Assembly (NCBI GenBank): GCA_900550205.1
Contig: URRJ01000005.1
Location: 1 to 27,546 of the forward strand
Direction: 5' to 3'
Length of the DNA: 27,546 nucleotides
Origin: an uncultured Collinsella sp.
GTDB taxonomy: Bacteria; Actinomycetota; Coriobacteriia; Coriobacteriales; Coriobacteriaceae
Both the position numbers and the translations under genes were made by a program. Under the pieces are notes generated by a model, which searched no databases, was not told where the DNA came from, and was given only the letters and a program-made list of their open reading frames with translations. This document shows, piece by piece, positions 7,551-13,013 of the stretch. Position 1 is the first letter of the stretch, and each line of letters starts with the position of its first letter.

Positions 7551-7558
7551 TAAGTAAC

Positions 7559-7597
7559 AGGCAGGTAGATACTTATATCTACCTGCCTTTTTATTTC
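7559..7597 (+). terminator. Intrinsic terminator of ssrA
   Basis: AGGCAGGTAGATA (7559-7571) and its exact complement (7576-7588) form a 13-base perfect stem with a four-base loop, followed by TTTTTATTT. It lies eight bases after the CCA end. Confidence 0.93.
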
Positions 7598-7607
7598 TAG
7601 CCCGTAC

Positions 7608-7624
7608 CGCGGAGAATCGAACTC
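7608..7624 (-). repeat. Inverted copy of the tmRNA T-arm
   Basis: These 17 bases are the exact reverse complement of 7525-7541, the T-arm and start of the 3' acceptor strand of the tmRNA. The copy lies 57 bases past the CCA end and beyond the terminator. Similar inverted T-arm copies follow the two tRNA genes at 12882 and 15695. Confidence 0.9.
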
Positions 7625-7626
7625 TG

Positions 7627-7786
7627 TGCAGGGCGCGGGCGTAAAGAAAATGCGTAAGCGTTTTTAGCCCGCGGGCGAGTCCGCCGGCAGGCGGGCGAAG
7701 CCGGTGCGGATCCGCGAAGCGGATACGCGGACGTCCTTTCGTCCGCACCATTAAATGATAGAGCTCCCAGTAATGGGAGCTTTTTT
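7627..7786. other. GC-rich structured intergenic segment ending in an intrinsic terminator
   Basis: No convincing gene is present. The segment contains nested inverted repeats. GCCCGCGGGC near 7668 is a perfect palindrome. GGTGCGGA (7703-7710) pairs with TCCGCACC (7742-7749) around a TCCGC-GAA-GCGGA hairpin. An alternative hairpin GCGGACG/CGTCCGC (7727-7746) excludes that outer stem. It ends with AGCTCCCA-GTAA-TGGGAGCT and TTTTTA (7762-7786), a textbook plus-strand terminator with no gene just before it. It may be a small structured RNA or a repeat remnant. Confidence 0.5.
7762..7786 (+). terminator. Orphan intrinsic terminator
   Basis: AGCTCCCA and TGGGAGCT form an 8-base perfect stem with a GTAA loop and are followed by six T-rich bases. 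No protein gene ends upstream; ssrA already has its own terminator at 7559. This suggests an unannotated short transcript from the structured segment before it. Confidence 0.75.
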
Positions 7787-7839
7787 ACGGGCCGTTTTTG
7801 GCAGATTTGACCTATCGATTTCGCGCGGTAGATGCCCCT

Positions 7840-8058
7840 GTGGCCAAAAAGTGGCAAATATGAGTACTGGCACAAAAATAGAGACATTTCACGAAGCCAT
7901 TTTTGCTCATCTTACGCAACAGATGTACGCTAATTTGGCTCAACCTTGAGACAAAATGAAGTAATTTCGATAGATCTCGGGTTCAAAGAAGCGATTTTGA
8001 CCCAAATACGCTGTTACTAAACTGGTAACAGTACTCATATTTGGCCTTTTTTGACCAC
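7840..8058. mobile_element. 219-bp MITE-like element with 30-bp terminal inverted repeats
   Basis: The left end GTGGCCAAAAAGTGGC... (7840-7869) and the right end (8029-8058) are inverted copies, 26 of 30 bases identical, with the inner 15 (CAAATATGAGTACTG) perfect. The interior is AT-richer than the surroundings, has no coding potential, and contains a small hairpin CTGTTAC/GTAACAG (8011-8031). I see no clear target-site duplication. It fits a non-autonomous miniature element, but a pair of regulator sites in inverted orientation is an alternative. It fills the gap before the SPFH gene. Confidence 0.55.
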
Positions 8059-8135
8059 GGGTCCTCTTGTTGGTGTCACACAGCTGCTTCGTGCGGGTAT
8101 CCTAGTCCCAACGTGTGCCTTTCAGAGGAGAAACC

Positions 8136-9074
8136 ATGCTGTTGTCCGGTATCATCGCTGCCCTTACGAGCCTTCTGCTTCCCATCATCATTTTGTTACT
8201 ACTGCTCCCCAACGCCTGCTATGTCGTTGAACAGCAACATGCTGTAATCATCGAGCGCCTGGGCAAGTTCAACCGCATCGTCAACGCGGGCTTCCACGTG
8301 AAGGTGCCCGTGATCGACCGCAAAGCCGCCACGGTGAGTCTGCGCACCATGAAAAACGGTTTTGGCATCGACGTTAAAACCCAGGACAACGTGACTATCG
8401 GCCTTGAGGTCTCTGCTCAGTACCACGTGAGCTATGACATGGGCGCCGGCCCGGCAGATTCGGGCATCTACAAGAGCTACTACATGTTGCAGGAGCCCGT
8501 CGACCAAATGCGTGACTTCATCACCGATGCCCTGCGCTCTTCCATCCCCGTCTACACGCTCGATGAGGTATTTGCCAAAAAAGACGATATCGCCAAGGAC
8601 GTCAACGCCACCGTGTCCGAGCAAATGGCCGCCTACGGCTTCACCCTCGTGTCGACACTTATCACCAAGATCGCGCTGCCGACCGAGGTCGAGAACTCCA
8701 TGAACGACATCAATGCCGCCCAGCGCAAGCGCGCCGCGGCGCAGGAGCTCGCCGAGGCCGATCGCATCAAGCGCGTCACCGAGGCGACTGCCGAGGCCGA
8801 GGCAATGGAAAAGGCGGGCGAGGGCATCGCCAACCAGCGCAAGGCCATCGCGCTGGGCATCAAAGATTCGCTCGAGATCATACAGGAGACAGGCGTCGGC
8901 AACGATGAGGCCAACCAGCTGTTCATGTTTACACAGTGGTCAGAGATGATGACGGAGTTTGCTCGCACGGGTAAAACCTCGACGGTCGTGTTGCCGAGCG
9001 ACTTCTCGCAGTCGGCCTCGATGTTCGAACAGATGCTTGCAGCCGGCAAGGTCCAGAACGAGTCGAAGGAGTAG
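8136..9074 (+). CDS. SPFH/band-7 (stomatin/prohibitin-like) membrane protein
   Basis: A 312-residue protein; the ATG at 8136 has AGAGGAG six bases upstream, better than the in-frame codon at 8115. An N-terminal membrane anchor (residues 4-27, very Leu/Ile-rich) is followed by the band-7 domain (EQQHAVIIERLGKFNRIVNAGFH ... VPVIDR). An Ala/Glu-rich coiled coil (AAQRKRAAAQELAEADRIKRVTEATAEAEAM) and a C-terminal tail complete the typical stomatin layout. Such proteins oligomerise in membrane microdomains and affect protease activity and membrane organisation. No NfeD partner gene is adjacent; rlmH follows after six bases. Transcription may begin from a weak promoter (TATCCT at 8098) just after the MITE-like element. 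Confidence 0.9.
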   Translation: MLLSGIIAALTSLLLPIIILLLLLPNACYVVEQQHAVIIERLGKFNRIVNAGFHVKVPVIDRKAATVSLRTMKNGFGIDVKTQDNVTIGLEVSAQYHVSYDMGAGPADSGIYKSYYMLQEPVDQMRDFITDALRSSIPVYTLDEVFAKKDDIAKDVNATVSEQMAAYGFTLVSTLITKIALPTEVENSMNDINAAQRKRAAAQELAEADRIKRVTEATAEAEAMEKAGEGIANQRKAIALGIKDSLEIIQETGVGNDEANQLFMFTQWSEMMTEFARTGKTSTVVLPSDFSQSASMFEQMLAAGKVQNESKE

Positions 9075-9080
9075 ACGCGC

Positions 9081-9551
9081 GTGAAATATACCGTTGTATG
9101 CGTCGGTAAGCTCAAAGAGCGTTTTTGGAAGGATGCCTGCGCCGAGTACACCAAGCGTCTAGGTGCCTATGCCAAGGTGGATATCCGCGAGGTGGCCGGT
9201 ATCGACCCGGCTAAGGCGGGCGGCGTGGATGCCGCGCGTGATAAGGAGGGGACGGCAATTCTTGCTGCCCTGCCGCCACGGGCGCATGTGATCTTGCTTG
9301 CCATTGAGGGCAAAGAGCGCTCGAGCGAGGAGCTTTCGGCGCGCCTCGATGACCTTATGCTGCGTGGTAACAGCGATATCGCCTTTATAATCGGCGGATC
9401 GGACGGCGTGAGCGATGCCGTGCGCGCTCGTGCCGATGAGATGCTCAGCTTTGGACGCATTACCTTGCCGCACAACCTGGCCCGCGTGGTGCTGCTGGAG
9501 CAGATTTATCGCGCCTGCAAGATCAGCCGCGGCGAGCCGTATCACAAATAG
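9081..9551 (+). CDS. rlmH: 23S rRNA (pseudouridine1915-N3)-methyltransferase RlmH
   Basis: A 156-residue protein, the normal length for RlmH, with a GTG start. It begins KYTVVCVGKLKERFWKDAC. It carries the SPOUT/trefoil-knot signatures: the glycine-rich AdoMet loop FIIGGSDGVSDAV, LSFGRITLPHNLARVVLLEQIYRA, and the highly conserved C-terminus RGEPYHK. It methylates pseudouridine 1915 in helix 69 of 23S rRNA in the 70S ribosome. It lies six bases after the SPFH gene and probably shares its transcript. Confidence 0.97.
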   Translation: MKYTVVCVGKLKERFWKDACAEYTKRLGAYAKVDIREVAGIDPAKAGGVDAARDKEGTAILAALPPRAHVILLAIEGKERSSEELSARLDDLMLRGNSDIAFIIGGSDGVSDAVRARADEMLSFGRITLPHNLARVVLLEQIYRACKISRGEPYHK

Positions 9552-9624
9552 GTCGGCGATTCGAAACAATGGCGTGGGACAATAGCTTTCGTTTTTGAGG
9601 AAGCGTCTGAGAGGGCTATGTGAT

Positions 9625-10395
9625 ATGAAGATTGGATTTGTCGGTTTTGGCAATATGGCGAGCGCTATGGCCGATGGCTGGATTGCTGCCGGTGTGGCTG
9701 CGAGCGACATGTGTGCCTGCGCGGGCCGATACGACGCGCTGGTCGATCGCTGCGAGGCGCGCGGCATGACCGCCTGCCATGATGCAGCTGAGGTTGTTGC
9801 CGCGTCCGATATCGTAGTCGCCGCGGTCAAGCCGTACATGATTGAGAAGGTCTTCGCTCCGCTCAAGGACGCTCTTGCAAAAAAGGTTGTCCTTTCGGTC
9901 GCCTGGACGTGGGACAGCGCTAAATGGGAGCAGACCCTGCCGGGCGTCGCGCATATCTCGACGGTGCCCAACACGCCGGTTTCGGTGGGCGAGGGCGTCA
10001 TCGCCTGCGAGAAGGCCTCCACGCTTAACAGCGAGCAGCGAGCCGCGGTGCTCGACCTGCTTGGAAAGCTCGGCGCCGTGGTCGAGCTCGATACAAGCTT
10101 GCTGTTTGTAGGCGGCACCGTGGGTGGTTGCGCCCCGGCATTTGTCGCCATGGCGATCGAGGCCCTGGGCGATGCCGCCGTCAAGCATGGCATTCCGCGT
10201 GCCGATGCCTATCGCATCGTGAGCCAGATGGTGCTGGGTACGGCAAAGCTGCAGCTTGCAACCGGTCAACATCCTGCTGCCATGAAGGACGCCGTGTGCT
10301 CGCCCGGCGGTGCCACCATTAAGGGTGTCGTTGCGCTCGAGGACGCCGGTATGCGCAGCGCCCTGGTCAAGGCCATCGACGCCACTCTCCAGTAA
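9625..10395 (+). CDS. proC: Pyrroline-5-carboxylate reductase
   Basis: A 256-residue enzyme beginning MKIGFVGFGNMASAMADGW, the NAD(P)-binding Rossmann motif; an upstream in-frame codon at 9595 would add residues before this canonical start, so ATG 9625 is preferred. It catalyses the last step of proline synthesis (P5C to proline). The C-terminal helical domain has GGTVGGCAPAFVAMAIEALGD and CSPGGATIKGVVALEDAG, matching the family, although the usual GSGPAY is GGCAPAF here. It is monocistronic or loosely linked to rlmH (73-base gap) and is followed by a palindromic repeat unit. Confidence 0.95.
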   Translation: MKIGFVGFGNMASAMADGWIAAGVAASDMCACAGRYDALVDRCEARGMTACHDAAEVVAASDIVVAAVKPYMIEKVFAPLKDALAKKVVLSVAWTWDSAKWEQTLPGVAHISTVPNTPVSVGEGVIACEKASTLNSEQRAAVLDLLGKLGAVVELDTSLLFVGGTVGGCAPAFVAMAIEALGDAAVKHGIPRADAYRIVSQMVLGTAKLQLATGQHPAAMKDAVCSPGGATIKGVVALEDAGMRSALVKAIDATLQ

Positions 10396-10400
10396 ACCGA

Positions 10401-10425
10401 CCAAAAAGGGACAGGTTTATTTTGG
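10401..10425 (+). repeat. Left arm of a 25-bp perfect inverted repeat (GGGACAGGTTTATTTT type)
   Basis: Six bases after the proC stop. The arm contains AAAAAGGGACAGGTTTAT and is exactly the reverse complement of 10523-10547; a few flanking bases (AACC outside, GGTTTT inside) also match. Together the arms enclose a terminator hairpin and form a unit of about 150 bp. Confidence 0.9.
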
Positions 10426-10459
10426 CAGGTTTTTCCTGCGGTTTTGTCTCTTTAGCAAA

Positions 10460-10500
10460 AAGCGCCCCGCAACCGGATTGATTCCAGTTGCGGGGCGCTT
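10460..10500. terminator. Bidirectional terminator between proC and the convergent microprotein gene
   Basis: AAGCGCCCCGCAAC (10460-10473) and GTTGCGGGGCGCTT (10487-10500) form a 14-base perfect stem. The minus-strand transcript ends in CTTTTTGC, a good T-run; the plus side has only TTGCGTTT. Confidence 0.85.
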
Positions 10501-10522
10501 GCGTTTGCCCAGATAAAACCGA

Positions 10523-10547
10523 CCAAAATAAACCTGTCCCTTTTTGG
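10523..10547 (-). repeat. Right arm of the 25-bp perfect inverted repeat
   Basis: Exact reverse complement of 10401-10425. It ends four bases from the stop codon of the minus-strand microprotein gene. GGGAC-containing palindromes of this style recall REP/REPIN repeats mobilised by RAYT transposases, but no such transposase is in the window. Confidence 0.9.
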
Positions 10548-10551
10548 CTGG

Positions 10552-10725
10552 TTAGTTCCAGAAGCTATCTTCCTCGTCCTCGGACTTGGGTCCGCGGTCG
10601 ACGTAAATCTTATGCGTGCGCTTCTCGAGCACAAAGGCGAGGATCGCAAATAGCAGGATGCCGCCGCCAAAAAGAATGGCAAAACCGGTGGGGGTGCCAA
10701 ACAAAAAGGAAAAAACTGCGTCCAT
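10552..10725 (-). CDS. 57-residue single-pass membrane microprotein
   Basis: Read on the minus strand from the ATG at 10725 to TAA at 10552: it starts MDAVFSFLFGTPTGFAILFG, continues through a hydrophobic helix (about residues 13-35, GGGILLFAILAFVL), then EKRTHKIYVDRGPKS and an acidic tail EDEEDSFWN. AGAAGG sits upstream of the start. The layout (short N-terminus, one membrane helix, cytoplasmic basic then acidic tail) looks designed rather than random, and the reading frame is closed neatly by the terminator at 10460. I think it matches a small DUF family of Coriobacteriia (DUF6724-like), but I am not certain. It is divergent from serS. Confidence 0.65.
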   Translation of the reverse strand: MDAVFSFLFGTPTGFAILFGGGILLFAILAFVLEKRTHKIYVDRGPKSEDEEDSFWN

Positions 10726-10744
10726 TGGGTGCCTTCTTGCGTAG

Positions 10745-10807
10745 TTGGGTTGGGTCGTAAACGCACATAAGTATATACTTGCCCATACATGTACAAGGTT
10801 GCAACCT
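10745..10807 (+). promoter_or_regulatory. serS promoter region with two perfect palindromes
   Basis: TTGGGT (10750-10755) and TATACT (10774-10779), 18 bases apart, are the likely promoter. The -10 box is embedded in the perfect palindrome AAGTATATACTT (10769-10780). A second perfect palindrome, AGGTTGCAACCT (10796-10807), lies near the expected transcription start. No T-box leader is present. Confidence 0.5.
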
Positions 10808-10836
10808 AAATGGAATGTATATCGCCGGAGGATCTA

Positions 10837-12120
10837 ATGCTTGATATCAAGTTTGTTCGCGAGAACCCCGATGCCATCGATACAGCCATGGCTAATCGCC
10901 AGACGTCTTGGGATCGCGAGAAGTTCTTTGAGCTCGACGACGAGCGTCGCGCCGTCATCACCGAGGTCGAGGAGCTCCAGGCTACGCGCAACGCCGAGTC
11001 CAAGAAGATTGGCGCCCTGATGAAGGAGGGCAAGAAGGACGAGGCCGAGGCCGCCAAGGAGGCCGTGCGTGCCGTCAACGAGAAGATTGACGTTCTGGCC
11101 GAGCGCCGTACCGCCCTCGAGCAGGAGCAGTACGACTTCATGGCTCACCTGCCCAACATTCCGTGCGAGGCCACCCCGTACGGTAAGGACGAGGATGAGA
11201 ACATCGAGCGTCGTCGTTGGGGCACCCCGCGCGAGTTCGACTTCGACTTCAAGCCGCACTGGGATCTGGGCACCGACCTCGATATCCTCGATTTCGAGCG
11301 CGGCAACAAGCTCTCCGGTAGCCGCTTCACCGTCCTCGGTGGCGCCGGCGCCCGCCTGGAGCGTGCCCTCATCAACTTCTTCCTGGACACGCATACCAGC
11401 CGCGGCTTTAAGGAGTGGTGGCCGCCCATCGTCGTCAAGCGTCAGACCATGTTTGGCACGGGTCAGCTGCCCAAGTTCGAGGATGACGCCTATCACGTCT
11501 CGGGCGATAACTTCCTGATCCCCACCGCCGAGGTCGTTCTGACCAACCTGCACGCCGGCGAGGTCCTCGATGCCGACACCCTGCCGCGCCGCTACACTGC
11601 CTTCACCCCCTGCTTCCGCGAGGAGGCCGGCTCCGCTGGTCGCGACACCCGCGGCATTATCCGCCAGCACGAGTTCGACAAGGTCGAGATGGTCAAGTTC
11701 GCCAAGCCGGAGGAGTCCGACGAGGAGCTCGAGAGCATGACCGCCGAGGCCGAGTACCTGCTGCAGCAGCTGGGCCTTCCGTATCGCGTGATTAGCCTGT
11801 GCACCGGTGACCTGGGCTTCTCTGCCCGTCAGACCTACGACGTCGAGGTTTGGCTGCCGAGTTACAACGCCTACAAGGAGATCAGCTCCTGCTCCAACTG
11901 CGGTGACTTCCAGGCTCGTCGCGCCAACATCAAGTATCGTGACCCCGAGAACTTCAAGGGCTCGCGCTACCTGCACACCCTCAACGGTTCCGGTCTGCCG
12001 GCTGGCCGCACCATGGCCGCCATTCTGGAGAACTACCAGAACGCCGATGGCACCATCACGATCCCCGAGGTTCTTTGTCCCTACATGGGTGGCCTCGAGA
12101 AGATCGAGCCGGTCGCGTAA
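10837..12120 (+). CDS. serS: Seryl-tRNA synthetase
   Basis: A 427-residue class II synthetase. I chose ATG 10837 (MLDIKFVRENPD), preceded by CCGGAGGA, over the upstream in-frame 10810, because the family starts exactly there. The N-terminal coiled-coil arm that grips the long variable arm of tRNA-Ser spans about residues 25-105 (rich in Glu/Lys/Ala). The catalytic domain has motif 2 (CFREEAGSAGRDTRGIIRQHEF) and motif 3 (GSGLPAGRTMAAILENYQ). It charges tRNA-Ser and also supplies serine for selenocysteine. A tRNA-Ser gene lies 3.4 kb downstream. A terminator follows at 12144. Confidence 0.97.
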   Translation: MLDIKFVRENPDAIDTAMANRQTSWDREKFFELDDERRAVITEVEELQATRNAESKKIGALMKEGKKDEAEAAKEAVRAVNEKIDVLAERRTALEQEQYDFMAHLPNIPCEATPYGKDEDENIERRRWGTPREFDFDFKPHWDLGTDLDILDFERGNKLSGSRFTVLGGAGARLERALINFFLDTHTSRGFKEWWPPIVVKRQTMFGTGQLPKFEDDAYHVSGDNFLIPTAEVVLTNLHAGEVLDADTLPRRYTAFTPCFREEAGSAGRDTRGIIRQHEFDKVEMVKFAKPEESDEELESMTAEAEYLLQQLGLPYRVISLCTGDLGFSARQTYDVEVWLPSYNAYKEISSCSNCGDFQARRANIKYRDPENFKGSRYLHTLNGSGLPAGRTMAAILENYQNADGTITIPEVLCPYMGGLEKIEPVA

Positions 12121-12143
12121 CTTAGACGCACAAGCGATTTGCA

Positions 12144-12172
12144 AGGGCGCTCCATCTGGGGCGCCCTATTTT
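12144..12172 (+). terminator. Intrinsic terminator of serS
   Basis: AGGGCGCTCC and GGGGCGCCCT form a 10-base stem (one G-T pair) with an ATCT loop, followed by ATTTTG. Flanking CGCACAA/TTGTGCG can lengthen the stem. Confidence 0.85.
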
Positions 12173-12219
12173 GTGCGCAGCCCATACCATTCCGTCCGGA
12201 CAGCTCAATAGAAAATACA

Positions 12220-12259
12220 CGAACATACGTTCTGTATACAGCCATCTGCCTGCTATGCT
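12220..12259 (+). promoter_or_regulatory. LexA/DinR-type SOS box over a promoter
   Basis: CGAACATACGTTCT (12220-12233) matches the Gram-positive SOS box pattern CGAACRNRYGTTYC at 13 of 14 positions, with the perfect half-sites GAAC and GTTC four bases apart. It overlaps a -35 candidate TTCTGT (12230-12235), with the extended -10 TGCTATGCT (TATGCT at 12254-12259) 18 bases downstream. A repressor there would block the promoter of the small gene at 12293. Confidence 0.6.
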
Positions 12260-12292
12260 TTTACTAGATAAGAGCGAGAGGAAGGGGATGCG

Positions 12293-12670
12293 ATGGAACT
12301 GTTTGACGAGCGGGTGGTTTTGTTTGAGAGCGACGAAGAGGGGGAACGCCTGTTGGTAACGTGCGAGCCGTCTGGCATGGGCGGCTTGGTGGTGCGGCAG
12401 ACGAGCGAGGGCCCGTTAACGAAATGGTGCTTTGAGGAATCGCCGCATGTGGTCGAGACATTTGTGGCGCACGAGGGACTTGTAGCCCTTGAGCACTTCT
12501 ATGGGGTTCGGACATCTAACCAGGTTGCTCGAATGCTGAGCATCTCGTTTGCCGATTACGATCGCGCTCAAAGGGTTCGCTCACTCCTTGGAGAACTCGA
12601 TGCCAAGTTTGACGTGGTCGAAAAACCGATCGATCGTACGGAGAGCGCTGGCGTATGCGGAGCAGCGTGA
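12293..12670 (+). CDS. Hypothetical protein, possibly SOS-controlled
   Basis: A 125-residue acidic protein (MELFDERVVLFESDEEGERL...) with a strong ribosome binding site GAGAGGAAGGGG before the ATG. An N-terminal half rich in beta-type strands (VVLFES, LLVTCEPS, LVVRQTSEG) is followed by a helical C-terminal half (SNQVARMLSISFADYDRAQR, VRSLLGELDAKF). No membrane segment, signal peptide or known motif is visible. It stands alone between the serS terminator and tRNA-Arg. The LexA-type box in its promoter suggests DNA-damage control. I do not recognise the family; no function is proposed. Confidence 0.75.
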   Translation: MELFDERVVLFESDEEGERLLVTCEPSGMGGLVVRQTSEGPLTKWCFEESPHVVETFVAHEGLVALEHFYGVRTSNQVARMLSISFADYDRAQRVRSLLGELDAKFDVVEKPIDRTESAGVCGAA

Positions 12671-12709
12671 GGTAAATACGCCCAGGAGAAAAAAAGTTTG
12701 AGATTGCGC

Positions 12710-12741
12710 TTGACTCTGATGAACTAAAGTGGTTTTATATG
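12710..12741 (+). promoter_or_regulatory. tRNA-Arg promoter
   Basis: TTGACT (12710-12715) and a TTTATA/TATATG -10 region (12734-12741) with spacing of 18-20 bases lie just upstream of the tRNA. The -35 box is near consensus. Confidence 0.6.
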
Positions 12742-12750
12742 TCTTGCGCT

Positions 12751-12827
12751 GCGGCGTTACCTCAGCTGGATAGAGGGTCTGACTACGAATCAGAACGTCA
12801 TAGGTTCGAATCCTATACGCCGCACCA
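12751..12827 (+). tRNA. tRNA-Arg (ACG)
   Basis: A 77-base tRNA with acceptor stem GCGGCGT/ACGCCGC, D-arm CTCAGCTGGATAGAG, anticodon stem TCTGA/TCAGA with loop CTACGAA (anticodon ACG at 12785-12787, so A34 needs TadA deamination to read CGU/CGC/CGA), T-arm ATAGGTTCGAATCCTAT and an encoded CCA. Confidence 0.97.
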
Positions 12828-12836
12828 ATCGAACTT

Positions 12837-12866
12837 AAAGCCTCCGGCAACGGGGGCTTTTCTTTT
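12837..12866 (+). terminator. Terminator after tRNA-Arg
   Basis: AAAGCCTCCG and CGGGGGCTTT form a 10-base stem (one G-T pair) with a GCAA loop, followed by TCTTTT. Confidence 0.88.
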
Positions 12867-12881
12867 ACGCCGGCACTGCAT

Positions 12882-12892
12882 GGATTCGAACC
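12882..12892 (-). repeat. Inverted T-arm core after tRNA-Arg
   Basis: GGATTCGAACC is the exact reverse complement of the tRNA-Arg T-arm core GGTTCGAATCC (12803-12813). It lies 54 bases past the CCA end, just beyond the terminator, at the same distance as the copies following the tmRNA and tRNA-Ser. Only 11 bases match here, with different flanks. Confidence 0.7.
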
Positions 12893-13013
12893 TCGGTCGA
12901 GGCGCGAGCGTGAAGCGGACGATTTCTTACCGACTCGTGTAAGATTTCGAGTAAGCGCCTCGGTGAATCCGCGGTGCGCTCTTTCTCCAAACGACCGATC
13001 AGGGTGATATTTC

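Noticed and set aside
10726..10836. T-box riboswitch upstream of serS
   Set aside because: The leader is too short and no T-box sequence or specifier stem is visible.
10834..12144. A 436-residue open frame antisense to serS
   Set aside because: Fully overlapped by serS; its Leu/Val/Gly-rich composition is what the complement of Glu/Asp/Lys-rich codons yields.
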